DNA of 64,000 nt from Euryodendron excelsum (Eukaryota; Streptophyta; Magnoliopsida; Ericales; Pentaphylacaceae), in NCBI GenBank assembly GCA_033060915.1, contig CM065389.1, positions 23,946,001 to 24,010,000 on the forward strand. The letters run 5' to 3'. Position 1 is the stretch's first letter, and each line of letters opens with the position of its first letter. The notes under the pieces are model-generated. The model ran no database searches. It saw only the letters and a list, made by a program, of their open reading frames with translations, and had not been told where the DNA came from. A program made the position numbers and the translations under genes. Below, piece by piece: positions 24,281 to 36,500 of this stretch.

Positions 24281-25505
24281 ATTAACATTTTGTAAATCCT
24301 CACATTCCTTTGTGAGAGTGGATACCATTTTTTTGAGAAGAGTATTTTTTATGCCCATCTTTTTAAATTCAACAAGTAAATTATTAAAAGTATTTTGTAA
24401 CTCATCAAATGAAAAATCAGATCGCCTAGATGATGATTCCTTTATATCTTCTTCTTGTGCCATGAGGTAGAGGTTTGCAACCTCTTGAGGTTCAGTTTCT
24501 TCATCTGAACTGGATCCCTCATCTTCACTCGAAGTGGCAGCTAGAACTCTTTTTCCTTTACCTTTCTTTCCTTTCTTCTTTAGCATAAGACACTTAGTTT
24601 TCATGTGTTCTGCCTTCTTGCATTCAAAGTAGATAATGGTTGAATAATTGTTGTTGGATTCACCCTTTGCTTCAGGTTTCTTTCATCTTTTCACTTTCTT
24701 TTTATGAATCTTTTAAATTTTCTTGTTATGAGAGCCAGATCTTCCTTATCTTCATCTTCACTTTCAGATTCATTTTTTGGTGTGGTGGATTTGAATACAA
24801 CAGACTTTTTCCTTTTATTCTTCTCTTCTTGAGCATTTTGTTTTTGGGTTAGCTCATAAGTCATAAGAGAACCAAGAAGCTCTTCGAGTGGTAAAGTGTT
24901 GAGATCTTTAACTTCTTATATGACTGTCACCTTGGCTTCCTATACTTTTGGTAAAGATCTAAGAATCTTTCTTACTTGCTCACTGTTAGGATAATATTAG
25001 TGAGTCGTGTAAACATATCAGTGATAAATTCATTAGATTTCATTCTAAATAATTTATAATTATACATAAGAATGTTAATATTGAACTTTTTGACTTGATT
25101 GGTCCCTTCATGATTCACTTCAAGTCTATCCTAAATCTCACTGGTAGATTCATAAGTAGAGATTCTATTGAATTCATTTAGGTTTAAGGCACAATATAAG
25201 ATATTCATAACTTTAGCATTTGATTTCAAAAGTTTCAAGTCATTCTCGTTCCACTTAATTTCAAGTTTAGGCATAATTACTCTCTCAACAGTTTTGGTAG
25301 GAGTCTTAGGACCATTAACAATGATCATGCATAACTCATAGTCAACGGATTGGATATATATCATCATTCTATTCTTTCAATAATTGTAGCTGGTCTCATT
25401 AAATATGAAAGGTCTAATTGTGGATTAACTTTCACTTACAGAGCTTCCAACTATGGTTGCTATTGATCAACTTTAAGGATGTTAACTATTTGAACTAGAG
25501 TACTA
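24281..25505 (-). pseudogene. SIRE-type gag, N-terminal and central part
   Basis: The segment at 25131-25367 carries MIVNGPKTPTK, LLKSNAKVMNILYCALN and related gag motifs. Near 24600-24630 is a zinc knuckle reading Y-x2-CKKAEHMKTKC; the first Cys of the CX2CX4HX4C box has become Tyr. Then come Lys-rich and acidic stretches (SSEDEGSSSDEETEPQ) and a coiled-coil-like region to 24281. Several frame breaks are present. The missing knuckle cysteine alone would be expected to abolish RNA packaging. Confidence 0.75.
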
Positions 25506-25517
25506 GCTCTGATATCA
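25506..25517 (-). promoter_or_regulatory. Primer binding site for initiator Met-tRNA
   Basis: The minus strand reads TGATATCAGAGC, one base from the common plant copia PBS TGGTATCAGAGC. It is two bases from the 5' LTR end. Confidence 0.85.
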
Positions 25518-25519
25518 AT

Positions 25520-25930
25520 TGTTGGCCTAGTTATGCAACCCATAAACGGGGGGAGAGGATGAATAGGATTTTTCTAAATTAATCACACAATAATACAAAA
25601 ATAAAAACTAATTTATCAATGGAAAAGTAACTTAACAAAATGTGAGCAATGCAAGTAGGTGATAAAGTGCAAGGAAGAAAAACAAAACACAATGAAAAAC
25701 ACCAGATTTACTGAAGTTCGATCACAAAGTGTGATCTACCTCATCTCCGAGATTTCCTTGAAAGTCTTCCACTATGCAAAAATTCTTTTACATAGCATGT
25801 GTTAGTTGCTCAAGTGTGCAGCTCATTTTTTACCAGAGTTCTTTTCAAGTTTTCAAAGACCCAAATAATTTTGTTTAAGTTTTATTCAAACTTACAAATA
25901 TTTTTACTAAGAACACTCAAACTCAAACTC
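25520..25930 (-). repeat. 5' LTR of the SIRE-type element, truncated
   Basis: The plus strand starts TGTTGGCCTAGTTATGCAAC and aligns with 3888 onward for about 400 bp. Similarity stops near a short run of repeated actcaa units at about 25916-25938. About 1.36 kb of the LTR is missing, so the element has lost its 5' end and its U3 promoter. Confidence 0.75.
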
Positions 25931-27700
25931 AAACTCAAAAGTACCAAATATTGAAAACTTAATACCTAAATTCAAACCCAAAAGAGACAGACCAGACAAA
26001 GAAACTATAGTAAACCACGTTGTAGGATTTTGGGTTGGACCCAAACCAGGCGGCCTTTAGGGAGTGCTGACTCAATTAGCAGAAATCCATCTTGGGATGG
26101 ATTTCCTTGCTTAATGAGGATTCTTGCTCGTGCTTAACTTTATAATGTTAAAAATGGTTACATGAACTGATTTGACTGCCACAAATAGCTACCATTTGAA
26201 AGAAAAAATTTCTAGTGGGAACGTGCATCATTTTTTTCACTTGGAGCGGTTGACCAAAAAATCTGTTGCCAATTGTTTTGAGGTTCAAATTCTCCGACAC
26301 CCTCGTGTTGCAAGGACCTGTGCGGTTGTGCATTGCCAATCAAGGTTCCAACTTACCTCTTGTGTGTACTTTAACCATATAAACTAATTTTATGAAAAAA
26401 AAAGTTGAATCGGATAAGCCAATGAACCGTGAACTGATATCTTGACCAATTTAATGTTCGGTTCCATTATGATAATTATGTTTCCTCAGTTTTGTTTGGC
26501 TAGATGTATCTCCCACTATAAAATTTAAATACAAGTAAAAGCTATTGATACTATCACACTATTAGAAATTTGTCCCAATTAAAAGTGGTTATTAGGTGAG
26601 CTAGGGATAGAGTACTACAAAAATATAAAGAACAAAATAAATGATGGTAACAATAATTGTACGTAAAACTAAAGTCACAATAGATTTTACTTATATGTGG
26701 CCTTACTGACATGGAAATTCTGGCTTATGCTTATAGAGAATTTTATATCAATACAATCCTAGGCCTGCTTTACCAATAGATCACCTTTTGTTTATTGACT
26801 AAACGTTGTTTTTGCCTATATACAAGGTCAGAGCATATAAACAAAAATAGAGTGAATTTAACCCTTGTTCTACTATAATGTCCTTTTATACAAATGCAAA
26901 CAAAAAACTAGTAAAAGTTAGGTGAATTTATCACCATTCTAATAACAAAGAAGTAGGGAGTAATTGTCAAGTTTATTAATTGGCAACAACAATAACTATC
27001 ATAGGAAAAACGGTTTAACTTTTAATTGTCATAAATATTCAGTGGACAATGGTTTAATATAGCAATGATACAAATAAATTCAAGAAACTAACTCTTAAAT
27101 TCTTAACAATATGAATCCGGTTTTCTTAACCTAGTGTGTGGTTCATAACTCAAGTTAATCTATTTTATTATATTAATTAAGCGACAATGGTTAATTTGAG
27201 ACTTGTGACATGCTGTCTAATAAAATAATACATGATAATAGCCGGACAATGGTTAATTTTATTATTGTTTGTCAATCCAAGACACTTATTATCTTACAGA
27301 AAATTAGATACATACATTGACTAGGGACTAAAAAAAAAGTTTAAAATCATATACCGTATACTAAAAGGGCATAACTTTCAAGGGGTCAAAGAGATTTAAA
27401 AGACTTGAGTAGAACATCTAATTGATGTGAAATACGTGAACAAGTTTGGTTCAGTGATAGTAGTGCATTTTCTCGAACCATGTGATCATGGTTCGGCTCC
27501 CCACCCTCTCCCTTAGATTTTAACCTTTCAACGTATTAAAAAAAAAAAAAAAAATATTTATTCTTATTAAAATTAACTCTCATCCACCATGAACTAAATG
27601 ATCCAAACCCGATCACAGGGGTGCTTTATTGGCTCTCATCTTAACATGCGGTGTTAAGGTTAATTCCTTCACCTCACCGCGTCCACCTGACCCATCATCA
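25931..27700. other. Intergenic DNA upstream of PSI1
   Basis: No gene was recognised. It has a foldback at 26071-26118, several scattered copies of gacaatggtt(t/a)a between 26990 and 27255, and an A-run at 27538-27554. A segment at about 27440-27540 with ggttcggctcccc has a weak B-box look and may be an old SINE. Confidence 0.45.
26071..26118. other. Short foldback (stem-loop)
   Basis: Arm ctcaattagcagaaatccat can pair with atggatttccttgcttaatg, with few mismatches, around a ttgg loop. It is too short a loop for a typical plant miRNA precursor and is more likely a MITE relic or terminator-like stem. Confidence 0.45.
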
Positions 27701-28905
27701 TTTTCATAATATAAAATTTTACGTCGTTCTCTCTCCTGAGGTTCGGGGACATCACGTGCCATAAGTGCGAGTGGGTTTGAAAAGTCGCAGTTTTTTCACA
27801 TCCAAGTCGTGTTAAGCCAGTGACGCTCTAGAACTCGACCATGGTTAAAGATTTTAGTGGGTGAAGTGCTTGGAGCTGGGCCTCTGGGGGGGTTTGACCC
27901 GAGAGAGACAGAGAAATGGCCGTCTCTGGCTTTTTGGTTTGGTGTGGCAGTCAATTCCTCTGAAGCCAGGGAAAAGAGAGAGAGAGACCGCGCCTACTTT
28001 CACTTCGTCTGGGTTTGGTGCATTGGCTCTTCACTTCCTCTGCTCACTATTACACTTCTCTCTCTCGGATCTCATACCCATCACCATCGTCGTTACCATC
28101 ATCATCATCAGCCCCATCATTATTACAATCATCACCATCACCATTACCATCCTCTCTCTGTCTCTCTTACTCTGTTGCTTCTGTTCTTGTTGGAGGGAGA
28201 CACTAGACAGAATCTCTACTATCTTCTCACAGATCCAACTTATCATCCCTATCTTTCTGTATTGTCGGGTCAGCCACCACTCCTCTGTTCCCATTTATGT
28301 ATTTTTATGTTTGGAGTGTTGAATTTGGGATCATACCCAAGTTTTGGTTTAGGTTGTGCTTCATCAGTACCTTTTTGTTTGGTCTTTGATTGGGATTTGG
28401 CGTTGTAAAGCTTTCTTTTGACTATTTGCCTATGTTCGGGTTCTTTTGCTAATTGTGATATGTCCTCTTGAATGGGAATCTGTGCTTGGTTTCCATTTTT
28501 TTCTTTTGTTGTTATGATTAATTTTTGTCATCTCTTCTTCAATCTTTATTTTTTGGTTGTGTTTTCTTATGGGTTTTTCCAAATATTTTCTTGATTTGCA
28601 GTTTGGTGTGAATTCCGCTGGGTTTGTAGTGCTGATTATAGGTGCTACTGTGGTAAAAATGATGACAGATGGGGTTAGAGTTTTGGGTTCAGTCGGCTAG
28701 AACCGTAAATCCCTATTGTGTGCAGTTCAGTCTTGTGATTGACTTATTGAGAAAGGCTTTGATTTGCTACCAATCGTCTGAGTTTCTGTATTTTCTGATA
28801 GAAGGTTCTTTAAGCATTAGGAAATGCTTCAAACTTTTTGTGTTTAGTATGGGAGGCTTGAAACAGATATGAAATTATGAACTGTTAGTTGGCATTACGG
28901 ACGCA
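27701..28905 (+). promoter_or_regulatory. Promoter and 5' leader region of PSI1
   Basis: A TATA-like AATATAAAATT occurs near 27707, a G-box CACGTG near 27754, and GA/CT-rich tracts typical of plant leaders at 27965-28065 and 28150-28165. A CAT-triplet repeat at about 28078-28150 produces a His-rich shadow ORF (27857-28408). A ttgatttgcag acceptor near 28601 suggests a 5' UTR intron, but the donor could not be fixed. The coding start is at 28906. Confidence 0.5.
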
Positions 28906-30467
28906 ATGGGTGGGCTTTGTTCAAGGAGATCCACTGAAGACGGTCCAACCAATAGAAGCTTTCCACACGTTAATGGTCATTTTAACTATGGTTCTGGAAT
29001 GGTTAGTCAATCTCGCGGAGTGTCTGTCAACAGGAATAGCAATTTGACGCCATCTCCAATCGGGGAAACCATAGCTAAGCAATTAGGAGAACCCATTTCA
29101 TTTCCAGAGGTGAATCCGATTTCACATATGATGAATGTTGATGATGTCAGTGATGGGATTCCACGTTTGTCTAGGGCCTTATCCAACAAATCCAGATCAA
29201 CAAAGTCTAAGCAGGCTGCTGTTGCTAAGGTGTGTACTACCTGGATATTTTCTGGATATGTTATTCTGTTTCGTTTTGCTATGCATTTATTGGCTTATAC
29301 ATTTGCTATGTAGTCTGAAAATGTGGAAACGGAACCAGGATGCACCGGATAAAGGCATACTTGATAGTTGATGCACTTGTATGGTGACTATACTTGTTTC
29401 ATCTAGTAGTAGAATGTGCAGACATTTTTCATTAAAGAAAGGTATTACCAAAACTTGAGCACAAGCTTCACAATGAATTGGTGAAAAACTCCAATAATGT
29501 CAACTTGCGAAATCTTGAAAATTTGCCAAATCTTCAAATATTATTTATTTGTAGAGGATGCAATGAAATACTGAAAATGTCCCCATTCACTTCTGCATTG
29601 CTTGATCTAGGAGTCTGGGAGCATCGGTGTACAAGATTTGGTGCACATATGATATGACAATGTGATGTACAAAATTTTGAGGGTAAATTACAATGATCTC
29701 CCTTTGAGGTATCTGACAAATCTCAGGTTTTTGAAATGACATTACACTCGCTTACTTTTACTCACAATATACGCAAACCTCCGTTGTATTAATGACAATG
29801 ATTTGTTATGTTGATACAAATTAGGAGCTTTTCATAAACGTTATACTATTTTTACTGGGAAAAATGTGAAAGGGTGTACTTTACTTTGTTAATATTTGCC
29901 ACTTCTGAAATGTTTTCGAAATATTTTCAAGATGAATCCTTTTTTGTGTTTATCAAAACAACACACTGAAAAGTTTTTTGGTCCTTGATTGGACCTTGCC
30001 AGCATAAGCAAGATTGAGATGCTTTACAAGATTTGGGACTATAACTTATAGCACCAAAGGATTTGCATGTTGTGGAAGAAGTGTCTAAGAAGTCCGAAAT
30101 GAGCTAATAATGTTTGACCAAACTTGAACTAGTGAGATGATTGTGAATAAAATTTGGGCTTCTAAGTTACGGCAATTTATATTTGGCAAAGAGGTAGTAG
30201 AGTTGGTATGGTAGTTCCATAATATCTGGATTACCCGACATGACACCTGGGTGTCTGAGGGATTAGTCACGCCAAAGATGGGGGTGCTTCCAAGAGATCG
30301 ACTTCCAAGTGGCACAATCCTGAGGTTTATTCTCAAGATTATATCCAGATGATTCGTACCTGCATTTTGGCATTTCGTGGCTCGTACTCTTAAGATGATA
30401 GGGATCCTGATCATCCTGTCTACTGGGGTAAGCTTCCCTGAATTAGCAGGACTAATCCTTATCATTC

Positions 30468-30501
<34 letters not shown>

Positions 30502-33500
30502 TGGCTCCATAATCTGACATGAAAGCAAAACATTTATAGCAACTTAATAGTTATGAAGCATGTATATGGGCATGAGATGATATAGATATGCTGATGTGGC
30601 AATTTAAAAAAATTACGTCATGGACAAAATGGCGGGATAGTTACAACTGTATGTACATATATATATGTATAGGTTAACAAATTACTCATTTTGATGTGTT
30701 TTGTCATCATACAAGGATAATACTAATTCGTTTTACGTTTTGTTATTGGAAAAGAAGTGGGAACAACAAGCACAACCCTCGTGTTATCAGAACTGGAAGT
30801 TCTTAGGGTTTGTGCCTTATTTTTTTAGACTTTGGAAGCTTAATGGAGGGATTAATAGGTATAAATCTGTGCTTACGTTGACTTTAACTGTCCTGCCCTT
30901 TTTTTTTTTCTTTTTTTAAATCTTGTACTAGGACCTTGATGTGTGTCACATATGTTTGAAGCATGCCTACTTTTAAAAATTTTAAAAATAGGAACCATTG
31001 GATGAATATCCAATCCAACAAATTTTAAAGTTTGTGCGACTAAGAAGCATGAACACTTCTACGATTGTGCCGTGACCGTGTCGGACTTCGTGTCAGGCAC
31101 CACATTCGTCAGACACTCCACCAAACCGGATACACTTCAGACACTTGAGGGACAATGTGTCCATCACTTAAACACACATGAAACACGTTGCAAGTTTGAA
31201 GAAAATAACTTGGAATCCTATTGCTGTGTCCTCACTCTGTCGTGTCCTACATTTTTTAAAAATCGCATTTGGACATTGTGTCCATGTTCATGCTTCTTAG
31301 GTGTGCGATTATTGGTGGTGTCTTGCATCCAGACATGAACATGCCACCTTTGCAGGCATTTAGTGCTTCCTTATCTACTGCAGATGACTACGTGTAAAAT
31401 TCTCCTAGGACATTTCAATCTATTTTTTGATATTTTGCCTTGGTGTTTCAGTTTCCTTGATTCCTTTCCTCTTTCTGTAATATATTCTTTGAAACCTGCA
31501 TTGATGTTTATGGCCTGTAAAGATTGTTTGGGGTTTTGTAGTTTTATTTTATTTCGGCTCTCTCTCTTTGAAAGAGCAAACAAATTGGCATGTATTGGTG
31601 GCATGTTGGTGAAGCCATAGACAAACCATTCTATGCATTCTATGTTGTATACAACTACCTTATGGTAGTCCGTTTATCATCAATGGTGCCTTGATATTGA
31701 AGAGGTGGCTCATGATTAATATGCGCTGAAATACATTTGTGATCACCGAATTTGATTGGAATTCTAGACCTGCTTCCCCCTGCGGCTCTCATAAATAAAA
31801 AGTACTGAACTTCCCAGCATGTGCCAACTGTAAATTGGTTTGCGAAGACCTTGCAGAAGAGGATTTGTGAAGAGCTGTAAATAGTGTTATATTTTTCACT
31901 AAATCAGAGCTTTAACTCATGGAATGATTAGAAAGAAACAAAAAGTAGATTCAATGAAGTATGCCATATTGCAGTATGCATGAGCAAATTCCGTACTTCA
32001 TTTCTTATTCTTTTTCATGTGATGGGGATTGAACAGTTTGAGTTATAGAGAAAAGCTTTGGACTCAAGAGCAGAGAGTTACTAAAACTTACTAGTATCCA
32101 AGTGTGTTGTGTTAAATAATGCATTTTTCGAAGCATGATACAACTTTCTTGTCAAACAATAAAATTAGCTATCCCAATCTTACTTCTGTTTCTTTCCTTG
32201 ATTTTCGTCTTCAGGAAAAAGTAATAAACAATAGTATAACAATATCTATTCACATAATTTCTTATGAGGAGTTTTAAGGGTCATAGCAGATTTACAGCAT
32301 AACTTACACAGGATCACTAAGTTCTTTACATGTAAATAGACAGCTTCTGCATTTTCAAGTATTATGTTTCCATTCAGATATTACTTTGTTACAGTGGAAA
32401 AAAAAAAATATTCCCGTTAGAAAATACCTTGATGCATGTTAATATGTAATTGTGAAATTGATGTGAGCCTGTCCGGTTGTGCATCTTAGAGTAGGTGACA
32501 TTCCTGTTCCTGTTATACATACTAGAAGATCAGCATTCCAAGTACATTCCTAGGGCTCTTGGATCTCTTTGGTAGATCTACTTATTGTGTGAATGGTTAG
32601 AGTTGGCTTAGCTGTACAAAGTACAAATACATTTGAGAACAAATGTTGGTGAAGAAACAAGGTACTTTACTCATTCATTTTATTTATACATGTTTGAAGG
32701 CCTCGATTGTTGATGATAAATGGAGGCATTTGTACTTTATAAATATAGATTGGTATACCAATTTCAGGATGTTTCTTTAATTGCTCTCTATTCTGGTTCT
32801 TAAATGACTTATTGTCATGCACTTCTTGCTTCTGCAATTGTGTGTTCTTTTCTATTCTTGCAACTCTCAATATGTATAAACACAGTGTGTAGGCATATGT
32901 CCTACATAATTTTCCATCTGTCATGCATACTAATTTCAGATGGTGCTTCCTGCATTTTGTTATGTGCCTATGAACTTGATTAAGTACTATAATCTTTCCA
33001 ACAAATGAAGGTCATTGCCATCTGGTCATTGCATTTTGCTAAATAGCTTTACTAGCATTTTATTTTTTGACTTGTACTTTTTCTATCACAGGTTTCAGAA
33101 GTAAGTTCTCTGTTGGGCAGAGCGGGTACTGCGGGTCTTGGGAAGGCAGTAGACGTTTTGGATACACTTGGTAGTAGCATGACAAATTTGAACCTTAACA
33201 GTGGTTTTATTTCGGGGATAACAACAAAGGGAAATAAAATTTCAATTTTGGCTTTTGAAGTTGCAAACACAGTTGTTAAGGGTGCGAATCTTATGCAATC
33301 TCTTTCAAAGGAAAGCATTAGACATTTGAAAGAGGTTGTGCTTCACTCAGAAGGTGTGCAACGATTAATATCAAAAGATATGGATGAACTCCTTAGAATT
33401 GCTGCAGTTGACAAGAGGTTGATACTTCACATTCAGCTTTATTCATACATATATGTACTTCTAATGTGCTTAAGCTGTTCTTGTTATTTCAAAGTAATAA

Positions 33501-36500
33501 GTAATTAGTTATCCCTGTAACAGGGATGAATTGAAAGTTTTCTCTGGAGAAGTTGTCCGTTTTGGAAATCGCTGTAAAGATCCTCAGTGGCACAACTTGG
33601 ACCGTTATTTTGAGAAGTAATTATAGTGCATCTAGTCTAATTTCCTTTACTTGTTCATTTTTTTTTTTCCGCATCTCAAATAGTGCTCACATTGTCTTTG
33701 GTGCTTTCTTATGTGATCTTCAGGCTGGGTTCAGAACTTATACCCCAACAGCAATTGAAAGAAGAAGCAGAAACTGTGATGCAGCACTTGATGACCTTGG
33801 TGCAGTATACTGCTGTGAGTAGTTCTTCAACATTATACTCACAGAGCAGCTCCTTTTGTCGTTTCGTTCGTTTCCTTCTCTTTTGTTTTTCATTATGAAG
33901 CAAGGTTAATACACCACCCTTCTCTGACCTTCTGTCCTAATCACCAAGAAAGCATCTTTATCTTCCAGCATGCTGAATTGTTCGTAGCAGATGCATTTGA
34001 GAAGGGTATCAGCACATCAGTGATAATATCACAGATGAAACCCCTGGATATTTCCCACTATTTATCTGGTACACTTGCTGAATCCCTTAAACCTGTCTTG
34101 AATCCCTTTCTAGAACCTACTTGCTTGAGAATTTCTTTCCTCATCACAAATCCAATCTCCCCTATCACTCCCATGCTTGCCACCGCCCTCCTGCACAAAC
34201 TTTCCTTGCATATCTCTGTAATCACTTCCCATACACTTCCTTAGTGACCACCTCTTTTCACTGCATGAGAGAGTTGCTTAATCCATTGGATGATATTCGA
34301 ACTCATTTCTGCCCCTCCCCAATGAAGGTCTCCACAACTTTTCCAACCTTTCGGTTACAGCTACTGTGGTAGCAAAAATGGAAAAACTACTTTGCATGCT
34401 AGAGAGTGCACTTTATAAGAGTTAGCATTATTCTGGCAATGACAGAAACTCATCAAGGTGTGTCTTAAGTCCTAGTAGAGCTAGAATCTCTGCTCTCATT
34501 GTGAAGCCCCTAGTCTGTTTACCTTCTTTTTTTTTTTTTTCCCTTGTTTTTTTTCTGTAGAGAACAAGTATTTATCCATGTTTTAATCTTTGAATGTACC
34601 TCCAGTTCTTATTTAACTAGGGTTCAAGGGGAGCCCGTAAAAAATTTAGTTTTATTCTCTCATGTAAAAGTGGGTTCTAGTCGCAAAGGGCTTCCTTGAA
34701 ATATGGGCAAAGGCAAGAAACTTGAGTAGAATCTCTCTGTAATCTGTGTAATGGGCAAAGGCATGGCTTTGAGTTCTTCCCTAATAGAGGCTTGAAACAA
34801 AGTTTAGACTTCAACTTTTAAGGAGGACCTGTAAAAAATTTGAGTTTTATTCTCTTGTCCAAAAGTGTTGTCTAATAAATGTAATCACAAAGGGCCACCA
34901 TGAATTGCGAGCAAGGGGAAGTTCCTTTAGTCCAATCTCTCAAAATAAGGGGTAAAGGACACCTTTGAATTCTTCTATGATAGAGGATTGAGTTCCTATT
35001 ATCCTATTCAACCCAAACCATGGCCAAGACTATGCAATCAGATGCTAAGAAAAATATTTTGCAAGGGATATCTGGTTGAGCGAGCTAAGTTCTTTACCAC
35101 AAATGAATGGAAACAGGGCTTTGGATGAAGATGGGTGGAGGTCTTCTTGAGCAGTGGGTTATAAATCCTCTTTCTTCTCTTGTTTCTGTTTCTTTGCTTC
35201 TCTTTTGTTTTTTGTTTTACTTTTTTGTACACCGAAACAAATATGAGATGTTGCTTTGTTCTTAAAATTTTCTTTCTTTCTTTCTTTCTTTCTTTTTTTC
35301 CCTCCTCTTTGTGATTCGACTGAAAGACTACGATTTTTACTGGCGCCTTATATTGGTTTTCCACAAAAGTGAAATGCTTTGGCTGTTTTGAAGTAAATGA
35401 AATGAGAATTTCTTCCTTGTGAGGATCATTGGCCCTCTACAATAATTGGTTTGGAAAATGTGAGAAGCTTGTATTTTTAATTTTTGCCCCAAAGGAAAGT
35501 CAAAACTAGGATTTCAAAGTGAAGAATATGCACAAGTCCAAATAAACATCTCTTATCTTTAGTAGAATGGGATAGACATCATGTTGAAGCAGGACAAAGG
35601 AAGAAAGCCTTTTGGTTAAATAATCCATAGGTTTATAAAGCAATTGATTTTTAACAATCGGAGGGATTAATTTGAACCAGAAGATGTATGCTGGGGTCTT
35701 GTGAAGTGTAGAGATTTGAAGTGAAGAATCATTGTGAGGTTGCTCTCCGTACCACAGGTCCTAATCCTAAAACCATCATGTTGATGAATGTACAACTGGA
35801 AAAATTTTGGTACTCCTGATGAAGGTTTGGCTTCTACTAGGTTGCAGGACCTAACCGACCATCATTTTTGAGTAGCTCAAAGTCTTCCACTTACCAAGCG
35901 ATGCGGAGAAGACATATTGCCATGCACTTCCCTTTTGAAGAAAAAAGAAAACATGCACCAAAAATTCTTTTTGAATCCTCTTGTGTGTAAGCAGGGTGGG
36001 CAATCGTTCTGAACTGGGGAAGACAGTAGAAAGGAATGTTGAGTAATCATGATTGAACTACAGATCCGGCCTTAACAAGAAGTAACCTTTCCAAACATTG
36101 AGACGCTTGGATACATTTTTTCCAACAAGAGTCCATAATCTTACTGACTTAAGATTGCCAACTAAGCAAAGAGCCATAAACCTGGGGACCATTAACTAAT
36201 CCTTCATTGTAAGGAACATGCTAACCTTCTGTATGGAATGTTCAGACATTAATACCCAAATAGAACTCTTATCCATGCTTGTCTTGGAACTCAGATACCT
36301 TGCCTAACACCCAGAACTATTTTGAAAAGGATACATATTGTTTTGCATGTTAAAGTTGTATAACTGCTTTATAGGTTTGAGTGAAATACTCTAGAACGAG
36401 CTCAATGCTTATAATGGAAGCCATCACCGAAAATTCGTATTCAACAATTAAATCCACGTTATTATGTGGGATTTAACAATTAAAAATTGAGACTATGTGT

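Larger units (their letters stand above)
3888..25930 (-). mobile_element. Ty1/copia SIRE-type retrotransposon, decayed, interrupted by three LTR insertions
   Basis: This is one minus-strand element. It has a 3' LTR (3888-5659), an envelope-like ORF (6334-7979), RNase H and RT (8361-9597, 13755-14300), integrase (17896-18745), protease (18746-19139), gag (19140-19561, 24281-25505), a PBS (25506-25517) and a truncated 5' LTR (25520-about 25930). Subtracting the three insertions (4157, 3590 and 4719 bp) leaves about 9.6 kb, or about 11 kb with a full second LTR, which suits the SIRE/Maximus lineage. The LTR start TGTTGACCTCATGTCTTGAT, the RT box IYADDIIFGSTN and the extra 3' ORF also fit SIRE. 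Stops and frameshifts make it non-autonomous. Confidence 0.85.
29230..33091 (+). other. PSI1 intron 1
   Basis: This 3.9-kb intron has donor gtgtgt and acceptor tatcacag. It holds a MITE at 31040-31301 and a segment ending in a 27-bp A-run near 30470-30498, whose upstream part (gtgtctgagggattagtc) looks like an old non-LTR retroposon end. No exon was recognised inside. Confidence 0.75.

Noticed and set aside
27857..28408. 183-codon ORF with His-rich stretch as a gene
   Set aside because: It translates CT-rich and CAT-triplet simple sequence just upstream of PSI1, has no family motif, and is best read as 5' leader.
33978..34244. Extra PSI1 exon after exon 4
   Set aside because: Exon 4 ends in phase 0 and joins exon 5 directly into the family sequence [15 protein letters not shown]. 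Adding this segment would insert unrelated residues.
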